DNA of 64,000 nt from Stenotrophomonas rhizophila (GTDB lineage: Bacteria; Pseudomonadota; Gammaproteobacteria; Xanthomonadales; Xanthomonadaceae). The notes below the pieces were generated by a model. That model was not told where the DNA came from, did not search any database, and saw only the letters and a program-made list of their open reading frames with translations. The stretch is from the NCBI RefSeq assembly GCF_000661955.1, contig NZ_CP007597.1, forward strand, positions 3,212,755-3,276,754, written 5' to 3'. Position 1 is the first letter of the stretch. Each line of letters opens with the position of its first letter. Of the stretch, positions 18,948-30,241 are shown one piece after another. The translations under genes and the position numbers were made by a program.

Positions 18948-18976
18948 ATTTTACGTTAAGTATCCCTAACAGTCAA
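18948..18976 (-). promoter_or_regulatory. Strong sigma-70-type promoter for the Abi locus
   Basis: On the minus strand TTGACT (18976-18971) is separated by exactly 17 nt from TAAAAT (18953-18948). Both hexamers match the consensus in five of six positions. Transcription would run through the hairpin and T8 tract into the Abi gene. Confidence 0.75.
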
Positions 18977-18993
18977 CTTGCCCCAACATCGAG

Positions 18994-19372
18994 CCACACG
19001 AAGGCATCCTGTGGGAAGCAGGAGTCACGAAATAGCCTCTACGCACGGCTTGATTACGACTCTGTCTTCAGACGGCCTAGGTGGCATCGAAAGAGAGAAC
19101 CTTCCGCCCCTTCTACCGCCTGCGCGCTTCCTCCACCAGTAAGACCGGGCACCGATTGCCGGCGGTTTCCACCTTGGCCGTGATGCCACTGATGGGAGCA
19201 ACCTTGGGCCGAATCATGGGCCTGATTCTGTCAAAGGACTCTGGGCCTGCTAGACAATGCATGGGCCAACTACTCGGGCACCTGGAGGCCCATCGCAAGG
19301 GCCGCTAGTACAGACATAAAGCTGCTGCTACTGTTCGCCGAAGGCGACGGGGGCCGTCGGAAGGGGATCGTA
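18994..19372. other. Island stretch with no supported gene
   Basis: Between the Abi promoter and the next gene. A plus-strand frame at 19081-19308 (75 codons, GTG start) has no convincing ribosome-binding site and no recognisable content. Nothing else stands out except that the base composition is intermediate between the island and the GC-rich backbone. Confidence 0.4.
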
Positions 19373-19951
19373 ATGAGTATGGATACCATCGAGACATGGG
19401 CCAAGCTGCTAGCGCCCATCGTCTCGGCGCTGCTGATTGCTGGATTCAAGTGGTACACGGAAGGCAGACCCCGTGTTATCTCCTACCTTGTCCAGTCATG
19501 GGGAGTGCGGATCGAAGCTGGCTCGGACGGTACGCCAGGCGCAGTTGTGCACTCTCATTCAATCGTAGTTGCTAACACTGGCCGCAAGCCAGCAACCGGC
19601 GTCCGCGTCACCCATGGCATCAAGCAGACCTTGCCTGCCCATGCCATCCACCCTCCAATTCAGTACTCCATCGAGACCAACCCCGAGGGGTATCCGCAGA
19701 TCGTGTTCCCGGTGTTGGTCCCTAAGCAGCAAATCACCATCTCCTATCTGTACTTCCCTCCCCTGCTTTACAGCCAGATCCTTGGCAACGTCTTAAGCAA
19801 TGAGGGAATGGCAAGGATTTTGGATATTGTCCCTACCCCTAGACCGAGCCGATTTGTGTCGTGGGGTACATGGATTTTGGCAACCATCGGCGGGTCCGTC
19901 ATCGTCTATTGGCTCTTTCGGATAGCTATCTGGCTAGTGCTCAGCGCGTAG
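19373..19951 (+). CDS. Hypothetical membrane-anchored protein
   Basis: A 192-residue protein with a hydrophobic segment near each end (about residues 9-26 and 168-190) and a central region rich in beta-branched residues, of the type seen in Ig-like or beta-sandwich domains (SHSIVVANTGRKPATGVRVTHG). No family recognised. A good ribosome-binding site (AAGGGGA) lies 6 nt before the ATG. It is in the same AT-richer island as the Abi gene but on the opposite strand, so it could be a second defence component or unrelated cargo. Confidence 0.7.
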   Translation: MSMDTIETWAKLLAPIVSALLIAGFKWYTEGRPRVISYLVQSWGVRIEAGSDGTPGAVVHSHSIVVANTGRKPATGVRVTHGIKQTLPAHAIHPPIQYSIETNPEGYPQIVFPVLVPKQQITISYLYFPPLLYSQILGNVLSNEGMARILDIVPTPRPSRFVSWGTWILATIGGSVIVYWLFRIAIWLVLSA

Positions 19952-20245
19952 AACCTGAGCCGTCCTGCAAGTCATTGAAGCGTTGAGTGGCCAAGTCTTT
20001 TCTCGGAAAGGTCCAAAGTTCAGCAAGTGAGCGCGGTCCTAGCTAGTGCCCGACCGCGCCATGAAGACAGCCGTCCGCTGACTCGTAGGGGCTTCGCAGT
20101 AAGTGGCCTTTAGACCGGTCGATCACACAGATTCAGACTTGCCGCAAGGAAACGAACTCTCTTCTACTCACCGCAAGGAAGCACTGCCAGCAAGCGTCTC
20201 AACAAGCTCCCTTTGCCCGTCAATCAGTTCCGACACCCACAAACA
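19952..20245. other. Island edge without a recognisable gene
   Basis: About 290 bp between the membrane protein gene and the tRNA terminator. There is a partial direct repeat around CCGCAAGGAA (near 20140 and 20170) and no convincing open frame. No second copy of the tRNA 3' end, which would mark an integration site, is visible here. Confidence 0.4.
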
Positions 20246-20273
20246 AAAAGCCCCGACCAAGGCCGGGGCTTTT
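20246..20273 (-). terminator. Terminator downstream of tRNA-Thr
   Basis: AAAAGCCCCG...CCGGGGCTTTT is a GC-rich stem with T-runs in both directions, 9 bp past the tRNA 3' end on its transcribed strand. Confidence 0.85.
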
Positions 20274-20281
20274 CGTACAAC

Positions 20282-20357
20282 TGGTGCCGGAAATAGGAAT
20301 CGAACCTACGACCTACGCATTACGAATGCGCCGCTCTACCAACTGAGCTATTCCGGC
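20282..20357 (-). tRNA. tRNA-Thr (anticodon CGT)
   Basis: Read on the minus strand, a 76-nt cloverleaf begins GCCGGAATAGCTCAGTTGGT, has a 7-nt anticodon loop TTCGTAA containing CGT, the T-loop GTTCGAATC, an acceptor stem GCCGGAA/TTCCGGC and an encoded CCA end. It decodes ACG. Its 3' end faces the AT-richer island, a common arrangement for integrated elements. Confidence 0.96.
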
Positions 20358-20367
20358 TGAGCACGCA

Positions 20368-20396
20368 ATTCTACGGTGGCGGCCCCAAGCGGTCAA
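20368..20396 (-). promoter_or_regulatory. Promoter of tRNA-Thr
   Basis: TTGACC (20396-20391), 17-nt spacer, TAGAAT (20373-20368), placed about 10 bp upstream of the mature tRNA 5' end on the minus strand. Confidence 0.75.
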
Positions 20397-20503
20397 TTGG
20401 CACCGCCCCGGCCCGCCACCAAGGGGCACACACACACGCCCCACCCCACCAGGCGTTGACGCAAGGCCACCTACAGTAGTGCTGTCCCGCTTGGAAGCCC
20501 CCG

Positions 20504-22132
20504 ATGCCCGCCTGTTCCCGACTGACCGGCCTCATGCTGGCCGCCCTGCTCTGCACCGGCAGCGCCGCCGCCGAACCCGCCCGCCAGACGCCGCAGCCAC
20601 CCGACCAGCAGTGGCAGCCGCTGTTCCAGCAGGTCCAGGGTGCTCACCTGTTCAAGGACCAGAAGACCTTCGCCGACGCCATCCCGCGCCAGGACGCCCG
20701 TGCGCTGCTCGATCGCTGGCAGCAGGCCCAGACGCAGCCGGGCTACAGCCTGCCCGCCTTCGTCGCCGCCCAGTTCACGGTACCCGGCGATACGGCCGCC
20801 TACGTGCCCCCGGCCGGCGAAAGCCTGCGGGCCCACATCGACGGCCTGTGGCCGGTACTGACCCGCACCACCCGCACTGTCGACCCGCACGGCTCACTGC
20901 TGCCGCTGCCCAAGCCCTACGTGGTGCCGGGCGGGCGTTTTCGCGAGGTCTATTACTGGGACAGCTACTTCACGATGCTGGGGCTGGCGTCCAGCGGGCG
21001 CTGGCAGCAGGTGCGCGACATGGTCGACAACTTCGCCTGGCAGCTGGACCAGTACGGGCACATCCCCAACGGCAACCGCAGCTACTACCTGAGCCGCTCG
21101 CAGCCGCCGTTCTTCAGCGTGATGGTGGATCTGCTGGCCACCCACGAAGGCGATGACGCCTACCGCCGCTACCTGCCCCAACTGCGCACCGAGCATGCGT
21201 TCTGGATGCGCGGCGCCGACGGCCTTCAACCGGGCGCGGCCAGCGAGCGCGTGGTGCGTCTGGCCGACGGCCAACTGCTCAACCGCTACTGGGATGCGCG
21301 TGCGGTACCGCGTACTGAATCGTGGACCGACGATCTGGCCACCGCGGCGCAGGCGCCACAGCGCGCGCCATCGCAGGTCTATCGCGACCTGCGCGCGGGG
21401 GCGGAGTCGGGCTGGGATTTCAGCTCCCGCTGGCTGGCCGATCCGGCCGCGCTGGGCAGCATCCACACCACTGCCATCGTGCCGGTGGACTTGAACAGCC
21501 TGCTGTTCCATCTGGAAAAAACCGTGGCCCGCGCGAGCAAGGTGGCCGGTGACCGCGCTGCTGCACGCGATTACGAGCAGCTGGCGCAGGCGCGCCAGGA
21601 GGCGATCAATACGCTGCTCTGGGACGCCGCCCAAGGCTGGTACGTGGATCGTGATATCGGGCGCGGTCAAACCCGCCCTGCCCTCACGGCAGCGGCGCTG
21701 TTTCCGCTGTGGCTGCAGGTGGCCACCCGCGCGCAGGCCCGGCAGACGGCAGCGGCGGTGGATGCGCAGTTGCTGCGCCAGGGCGGCCTACTCACCACCA
21801 CGGAGCGCACCGGGCAGCAGTGGGACGCGCCCAACGGCTGGGCACCGCTGCAGTGGATCGCCGTGGATGGGCTGCAGCGCTATGGCGAGAACACCCTGGC
21901 GCATCGCATCGGCACGCGCTTCCTGCACACCGTGCAGGCCGTGTACGACAGCGAAGGCAAGTTGGTGGAGAAGTACGTGGTGGACGGCTCGGCCGGCGGC
22001 GGCGGTGGCGGCGAGTACCCGCTGCAGGATGGCTTCGGCTGGAGTAACGGGGTGACCTTGGCGCTGCTGGACCGGCTGTGTCCGCCGCGACGTACGTGCG
22101 TCAGTGCACAGGATGTGGGCGCCGCAGATTGA
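20504..22132 (+). CDS. treA: Periplasmic trehalase
   Basis: A glycoside hydrolase family 37 enzyme of 542 residues that splits trehalose into two glucose molecules. It has a signal peptide (cleavage probably after AAA, residue 22-23). The two trehalase signatures are present: PGGRFREVYYWDSYFTMLGL and QWDAPNGWAPLQ, together with the catalytic regions ESGWDFSSRW (acid Asp) and the glycine-rich GGGGEYPLQDGFGW (base Glu region). Length matches E. coli TreA (about 565). It stands alone, convergent with the lysoplasmalogenase gene. Confidence 0.95.
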   Translation: MPACSRLTGLMLAALLCTGSAAAEPARQTPQPPDQQWQPLFQQVQGAHLFKDQKTFADAIPRQDARALLDRWQQAQTQPGYSLPAFVAAQFTVPGDTAAYVPPAGESLRAHIDGLWPVLTRTTRTVDPHGSLLPLPKPYVVPGGRFREVYYWDSYFTMLGLASSGRWQQVRDMVDNFAWQLDQYGHIPNGNRSYYLSRSQPPFFSVMVDLLATHEGDDAYRRYLPQLRTEHAFWMRGADGLQPGAASERVVRLADGQLLNRYWDARAVPRTESWTDDLATAAQAPQRAPSQVYRDLRAGAESGWDFSSRWLADPAALGSIHTTAIVPVDLNSLLFHLEKTVARASKVAGDRAAARDYEQLAQARQEAINTLLWDAAQGWYVDRDIGRGQTRPALTAAALFPLWLQVATRAQARQTAAAVDAQLLRQGGLLTTTERTGQQWDAPNGWAPLQWIAVDGLQRYGENTLAHRIGTRFLHTVQAVYDSEGKLVEKYVVDGSAGGGGGGEYPLQDGFGWSNGVTLALLDRLCPPRRTCVSAQDVGAAD

Positions 22133-22150
22133 GCTGCTGCGCAGCGACAA

Positions 22151-22849
22151 TCAACTTCCGCGCGTGCCGTGGGCGCCCGGTACCGACCGCGCAATGCCGT
22201 ATTGCGCGGCGTAATACGTACTCAACACCAGCAGGCTGGCCATCGGCAACCCACCGCCGAAACGGTCCCAGGCCAGCAGGCAATCGCTGGCCACGAACAA
22301 CACCGCGCCGCCCGCCGCCCACGCCGTGCTGCGCCGGTCGATGCCCTGCGGTGCCGGCGCGCGCCAATGCCGGGCCAGCGCGAGGATCGCCATGACCGCC
22401 AGCACCACCACGTAGGCCAGGACGGGCACGCGCATGTCGGCCGGCAGGTGCGGCCACAACGCGATCAGGTTGCCCGCAGCGAACGCGCCAAGCAGCACGA
22501 CCGCCACGCCCAGTCCGCGCCCGGCGTGGATGCCGGCGCGGAACGCGACGATGTAGCAGACATGCGCCAGCAGGAACGCCACCAGGCCCGGCACGAAGGC
22601 GTCCATCGGCAGCATCAGCGCGATGTCGCCGAGGCAGGAAAGGCCCATACCGGCCAGCACCGCACGGCGGTAGCCGGGTGCCGGTGACATTGATGAGGCC
22701 ACGGCCTGCCATGCGATCGAAGCGATCAACAAGGTCGCCAGTGGTTTGGCCAGCCAGTGCACCCAACGTCCATCGCCGTCCAGGCCCGCGCCGACGATGG
22801 CCGCGATGGCCACGGCCACGATGAGTACATCGCGGCCGCGCGAGGTCAT
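22151..22849 (-). CDS. Lysoplasmalogenase (YhhN family)
   Basis: A 232-residue integral membrane protein with about eight hydrophobic helices. YhhN/TMEM86 members hydrolyse the vinyl-ether bond of lysoplasmalogens; the bacterial substrate is often uncertain. Family features include the GDIALMLP motif and the SDCLLAWDRF motif, the conserved Asp pair of the active site. The ATG at 22849 overlaps the stop of the upstream M61 peptidase (ATGA); a GTG four codons earlier (22861) is less likely. Confidence 0.85.
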   Translation of the reverse strand: MTSRGRDVLIVAVAIAAIVGAGLDGDGRWVHWLAKPLATLLIASIAWQAVASSMSPAPGYRRAVLAGMGLSCLGDIALMLPMDAFVPGLVAFLLAHVCYIVAFRAGIHAGRGLGVAVVLLGAFAAGNLIALWPHLPADMRVPVLAYVVVLAVMAILALARHWRAPAPQGIDRRSTAWAAGGAVLFVASDCLLAWDRFGGGLPMASLLVLSTYYAAQYGIARSVPGAHGTRGS

Positions 22850-24729
22850 CGGGCTCTCCACAGCTCGGCCAGGCGATCAGGCTTGCCGGCGATGCGCTGC
22901 AGCGACGGGTACAGCAGGCCACCGTGGTAGTCCAGGCTCACCGTGTCGATGCGGTCGAAACTGCGCACCAGCAGGGTGATCGGCGCCTTGTCGGTCTTGG
23001 CGGCCGTCACTGCGTCTTTCAGTACGTCGCCCTTGAACACGCGCCCGTTGACGGCCAGCACCGTCATGCCCGGCGCCAGGCCGGCGTTGAACGCCGGGCT
23101 GTCCCACAGCACGTCGGTCAGCGCGCCGCTGTTGGCCACGCTGACGCCGAGCGAGTAGGTCAGGTTTATACCGGCGGCGCGGGTTTCCTGGGCCTTGACC
23201 GCATCGCTCGGGGTATCGGTGTAGACCAGTTTCCAGCCGGCCGCTTCCAACCCGCCGGTCAGCGATCCATGCCCGTCCAGGCGCTCGCGCAGGAAGCTGG
23301 CCCAGTCAAACGGGGCGATCCCGTTCAAGGTGCGCACCACGTCCTCGAAGGTGTAGGGATGGACGTTCCAGTCGCCATCGTTCACGCCGAAGAACGCCTT
23401 GGCGAAATCGTCGAGGCTGCGTTTGTTGCCGGTCAGCGCGCGCAGCTTGCCTTCCACTTCCAGCCACACCATCTGGCCACCGGAGTAGTAGTCCTCGCTC
23501 AGCTGGTAATTGCGGAACGCCAGCGCGCGACGCTGGGCGATGGTGGGATCGTTGGTGGTGTCCTGCAGCGCGCGCCACGCCAGGCCCGGTCGGCCGCGAT
23601 CGTAGGTAGCCGCCACGTTGGCCAGGGTTTCGCGGGTCTGCTGCACGCTCCACAACCCCGAGCGCGCGGCCAGCACCTGGCCCCAGAACTGGGTCTGGCC
23701 TTCATACAGCCACAGCAGGCTGTCGCCCATCGGCACGTTGAAGTTGGGCGTGGACAGATCCGCACCGCGCCGGAACTTGCCATTCCAGGAGTGGTTGAAC
23801 TCGTGCGGCAGCAGGTCGCGGCCCAGCCAGTTCTTGTCCCACTCGGTGAAATAGCCCGGTTCGGCGCTGTTCTCGCTGGAGCGCTGGTGCTCCAGGCCGA
23901 TGCCGCCAAGCTTGCTGGTCAGCGCCAGCAGGAAGTCGTAATGATCAAAGTGGCGTGCGCCGTACAGCTTGTAGATCTGCTGCACCAGCGCGCGGTGCGC
24001 CTGCAGCTGTTCGGGCTTGGCGACCAGCGATTTGGCATCGTCGGCAAACACGTTCAGGCGCACCGGTACCTTGGCACCCGGATCCAGGTCGAACTGCTGG
24101 TAGTAGCGGCCGGCAAACAGCGGCGAATCGACCAGGTGGTCGTAGCTGATTGGCTTGAATACCACGGTGTCGCCGTCGCGGCGCTCGGTTTCCAGCGCGG
24201 TGGCGTAGTTCCAGCCCTTGGGCAGGGTCACGCTGGCCTGCGCCTGCAGGTTGCGGGTGATCACGCCGGCCGGATACAGCGAGTTGGCGTTCCACTGCAG
24301 GTTGAGCATTTCCGGGGTCATCACCACCCGGCCCTGGCTGCCGCCCTGGGAGGACAGGAACTTGAACTCGGCCACCACTTCGCTGGCACCGTCGGGCACA
24401 TTCACCTTGAAGGCGTACACGTCGTACTGATCGCGCGTCCATTGCAGCGGCTTGCCGTTGGCGGTGACCACCAGCCCGGCCACCTTGTCGATCGGGCCAC
24501 TGGGCGAATGCGCACCGGGCAGCCACTGCGGATACAGCAGGGTGAGCGGGCCGGGCTTGGCCGGAATGGTCGCCTTGACCTTGAAGATGCGCCGGCCGAT
24601 GTCGCGCGCGTCCACCTCGATGCGCAGCACACCCGGCCAGGCAACATCCTGCGGGGGCGGCGTCTGCGCCTGTACGCCGGTGGCGGTAAGTGCCAGCAGC
24701 ACGGACAGGACGGTGGTACGCATGTTCAT
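22846..24729 (-). CDS. M61-family glycyl aminopeptidase with PDZ domain
   Basis: A 627-residue exported metallopeptidase. It has a signal peptide (cleavage probably after VQA, about residue 22), a beta-rich N-domain, the zinc-binding HEFNH motif, the EG of LYEGQTQFWG downstream as third ligand region, and a C-terminal PDZ domain (GVSVANSGALTDVLWDSPA...LAPGMTVLAVNG). M61 enzymes are periplasmic aminopeptidases that prefer Gly and Ala. The ATG at 24729 follows a GGAG ribosome-binding site; a TTG at 24735 is alternative. It is translationally coupled to the lysoplasmalogenase gene. Confidence 0.92.
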   Translation of the reverse strand: MNMRTTVLSVLLALTATGVQAQTPPPQDVAWPGVLRIEVDARDIGRRIFKVKATIPAKPGPLTLLYPQWLPGAHSPSGPIDKVAGLVVTANGKPLQWTRDQYDVYAFKVNVPDGASEVVAEFKFLSSQGGSQGRVVMTPEMLNLQWNANSLYPAGVITRNLQAQASVTLPKGWNYATALETERRDGDTVVFKPISYDHLVDSPLFAGRYYQQFDLDPGAKVPVRLNVFADDAKSLVAKPEQLQAHRALVQQIYKLYGARHFDHYDFLLALTSKLGGIGLEHQRSSENSAEPGYFTEWDKNWLGRDLLPHEFNHSWNGKFRRGADLSTPNFNVPMGDSLLWLYEGQTQFWGQVLAARSGLWSVQQTRETLANVAATYDRGRPGLAWRALQDTTNDPTIAQRRALAFRNYQLSEDYYSGGQMVWLEVEGKLRALTGNKRSLDDFAKAFFGVNDGDWNVHPYTFEDVVRTLNGIAPFDWASFLRERLDGHGSLTGGLEAAGWKLVYTDTPSDAVKAQETRAAGINLTYSLGVSVANSGALTDVLWDSPAFNAGLAPGMTVLAVNGRVFKGDVLKDAVTAAKTDKAPITLLVRSFDRIDTVSLDYHGGLLYPSLQRIAGKPDRLAELWRAR

Positions 24730-24878
24730 CGGCAACGCTCCGGCGGTGATAGAGCCGATCCTAGCCCTCGTCCCTGCCCTGCCCCATGGCCAAAGGTCAT
24801 GCGTGGGGCAGCGGCCAGACTATGCAAAGCACGGGCGTCGCGCGTGGGTAAAACCACGCCATGCGTGGCTGCGCCGCG

Positions 24879-25829
24879 TCAGCTGATCAACCGCAGCCGC
24901 AGTTCCTTGGGCAGCGCGAACACCATCGATTCCGGTTCGCCGTCGAGTTCGCCGATGCCGGTGGCACCCAGCTCCTTCAAGCGCGCGATCACGCCGTCCA
25001 CCAGCACCTGCGGTGCCGATGCGCCGGCGGTCAGGCCGATGTGCTTCTTGCCCACCACCCACGCCGGGTCGATCTCGTGGGCGCCGTCGATCAGGTACGA
25101 CTCCACGCCTTCACGGCGCGCCAGTTCACTGAGGCGGTTGGAGTTGGAGCTGTTCGGCGAGCCCACCACCAGCACCAGGTCGCAGCGCTGGGCCAGGTCA
25201 CGCACGGCGTCCTGGCGGTTCTGGGTGGCGTAGCAGATGTCGTCGTTCTTCGGCCCCTGCATCGCCGGGAAGCGCGCACGCATGGCCTCGATGATGCCGC
25301 GCGTGTCGTCCACCGACAGCGTGGTCTGGGTGGTGTAGGCGAAGTTTTCCGGCTGCTCGATCTCCAGCGTGGCCACGTCTTCGACGTCTTCCACCAGGTA
25401 GATCCGACCGGTGCCGCGCTCGCGGTTCCACTGGCCCATGGTGCCTTCCACTTCCGGGTGGCCGGCGTGGCCGATCAGCACCACGTCGCGGCCGGCGCGG
25501 CAGTGGCGGGCCACTTCCAGGTGCACCTTGGTGACCAGCGGGCAGGTGGCATCGAACACTTTCAGGCCACGGCGCTCGGCTTCCTGGCGCACGGCCTGGG
25601 AGACGCCGTGGGCGCTGAAGATGACCGTGTTGTCGTCGGGCACTTCGTCGAGTTCCTCGACGAAGATCGCGCCGCGCGCCTTCAGGTCATCCACCACGAA
25701 ACGGTTGTGCACGACCTCGTGGCGCACGTAGATCGGCGCCCCAAGGGTCTCGATCGCGCGCTTGACGATCTCGATCGCACGATCGACACCGGCACAGAAA
25801 CCACGCGGATTGGCGAGCAACACGTCCAT
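24879..25829 (-). CDS. ispH: 4-hydroxy-3-methylbut-2-enyl diphosphate reductase
   Basis: IspH, 316 residues, makes the last step of the non-mevalonate pathway, giving isopentenyl and dimethylallyl diphosphate. The three cysteines that hold the iron-sulfur cluster are present: Cys12 (NPRGFCAGV), Cys96 ([11 protein letters not shown]) and the one in [12 protein letters not shown]. The HEVVHN histidines and the SSNSNRL region are also present. It lies downstream of lspA, a common arrangement. Confidence 0.97.
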   Translation of the reverse strand: MDVLLANPRGFCAGVDRAIEIVKRAIETLGAPIYVRHEVVHNRFVVDDLKARGAIFVEELDEVPDDNTVIFSAHGVSQAVRQEAERRGLKVFDATCPLVTKVHLEVARHCRAGRDVVLIGHAGHPEVEGTMGQWNRERGTGRIYLVEDVEDVATLEIEQPENFAYTTQTTLSVDDTRGIIEAMRARFPAMQGPKNDDICYATQNRQDAVRDLAQRCDLVLVVGSPNSSNSNRLSELARREGVESYLIDGAHEIDPAWVVGKKHIGLTAGASAPQVLVDGVIARLKELGATGIGELDGEPESMVFALPKELRLRLIS

Positions 25830-25884
25830 CGGTCAGATACTCCGGCCGGCACGCGGCCGGTTGATTGCAGGAAACAGGAGGGAA

Positions 25885-26390
25885 TTATCCCGCTTTTTTC
25901 TCGGACTTGCCGTCGAACAGGCCAAACACAGCGATCCCGACCGCCCCGACCACGATCGCCGCGTCGGCGATGTTGAACGAGGGCCAGTAATGGTCGCCGA
26001 TATGCCACTGGATGAAATCCACCACGTGGCCGTGCATCAGCCGGTCGATCACGTTGCCGACCGCCCCGCCGATGACCAGCGCGTAAGGCACCGCGCTGCG
26101 CCAATGGGCGCGGGCGGTGCGCGACAGCCAGAACGCCATCAGGCCGCTGATGCCCACCGCCAGCGCGGTGAAGAACCACAGCTGCCAGCCACCGGCATCG
26201 CTCAGGAAGCTGAACGCCGCACCGGTGTTATAGGTGCGGAACCAGTTCCAGAAGCCCTCGATGACCACCACCGGCTGGTACTCGGGCAGGCTGGACAGCA
26301 CCCAGGCCTTGCTCCACTGGTCCAGGCCGATGATCGCCACCGACAGCAGCAACCACACCAACGCATTGGGACGCGGACGGACGGCGCTCA

Positions 26391-26391
<1 letters not shown>
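25885..26391 (-). CDS. lspA: Lipoprotein signal peptidase
   Basis: LspA, 168 residues with four membrane helices, removes signal peptides from diacylglyceryl-prolipoproteins. The catalytic Asp motifs are intact: [10 protein letters not shown] and FNIADAAI. The ATG at 26391 overlaps the ileS stop by one base (TGATG); upstream in-frame sequence to 26508 lies inside ileS and is ignored. ileS-lspA-ispH form an operon. Confidence 0.97.
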
Positions 26392-29218
<2,827 letters not shown>

Positions 29219-29222
<4 letters not shown>

Positions 29223-30166
29223 GCAGTGGCTCGCAATCTGTGTTCGGAAAGGATGTGACGCGCCTGTTCGGCGTCACGGTGCATCTGGTCGGTCAACGCA
29301 GCCAGATCTTGGAACTTCTCTTCATCGCGCAGCTTGGCGACGAATTCCACTTCAATATGACGACCGTACAGGTCGCCCTGGAAATCGAACAGGTGGGCTT
29401 CCAGCAGCGGCTCCACGCCGTCCACGGTGGGACGGGTGCCGAAGCTGGACACCGACGGCCACGGCTGGTCGAACACGCCGTGCACCCACGTAGCGTAGAT
29501 GCCCGACAACGCCGGGGTCTTGGGGAAGCGCAGGTTCGCCGTCGGGAAGCCCAGCGTACGGCCCAGCTGGCGCCCACGCACCACCCGGCCGCCGATCGAG
29601 TACGGGCGGCCCAGCAGATCGTTGGCGTGGGTGAAGTTGCCTTCGCGCAGCAGCTGGCGGATGCGGGTGCTGGAAATGCGCTCGCCGTGCAGGTCCACCG
29701 GGTCGATTTCGCCCGCCGTAAAGCCCTGCTCCGCGCCCATGGCCTGCAGCAGCGCCAGGTCGCCGCGACGGCGGTTGCCGAAGCAGAACTCCGGGCCGAT
29801 CCAGACTTCACGCGCACTCAGGCGCTGCACCAGCAGCTGCTGGACGAAGTCTTCGGGCTGCATGGCGGCCATGCGCGCATCGAAGCGCAGCAGGCCCACC
29901 GCATCCACACCCAGTTCGTTGAGCATGGCCACTTTGTCGCGGGCCAGGGTCAGCCGCGGCGGCGGCTCGCCCTGGGCGAAGTACTCGCGCGGCAACGGTT
30001 CGAACGCCACCGCCACGGCGGCCACGCCCAACGCGCGCGCACGCGCCACCGCATGCCGCACCAACGCACGATGGCCGAGGTGCAGGCCGTCGAATGCGCC
30101 GATGCAGACCACGCTTCCGTGCGGGAACAGCTGCCCGCCTTCAATGCTTCTGAACAACCTGCTCAT
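29219..30166 (-). CDS. ribF: Bifunctional riboflavin kinase / FAD synthetase
   Basis: RibF, 315 residues, phosphorylates riboflavin to FMN and adenylylates it to FAD. The N-terminal adenylyltransferase has [10 protein letters not shown]; the C-terminal kinase has [11 protein letters not shown]. The ATG at 30166 gives the family N-terminus; a frame upstream to 30238 is ignored. It lies between murJ and ileS and overlaps ileS by four bases. Confidence 0.97.
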
Positions 30167-30241
30167 CAACTGGGAATCCGGCCCACCAGGGCCGATAGAG
30201 TGCAAGGGATAGCCATGAAGTATAGCCGGGGTGTCCACGGA

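Noticed and set aside
19081-19308. 75-codon plus-strand frame in the island
   Set aside because: GTG start without a convincing ribosome-binding site and no recognisable content.
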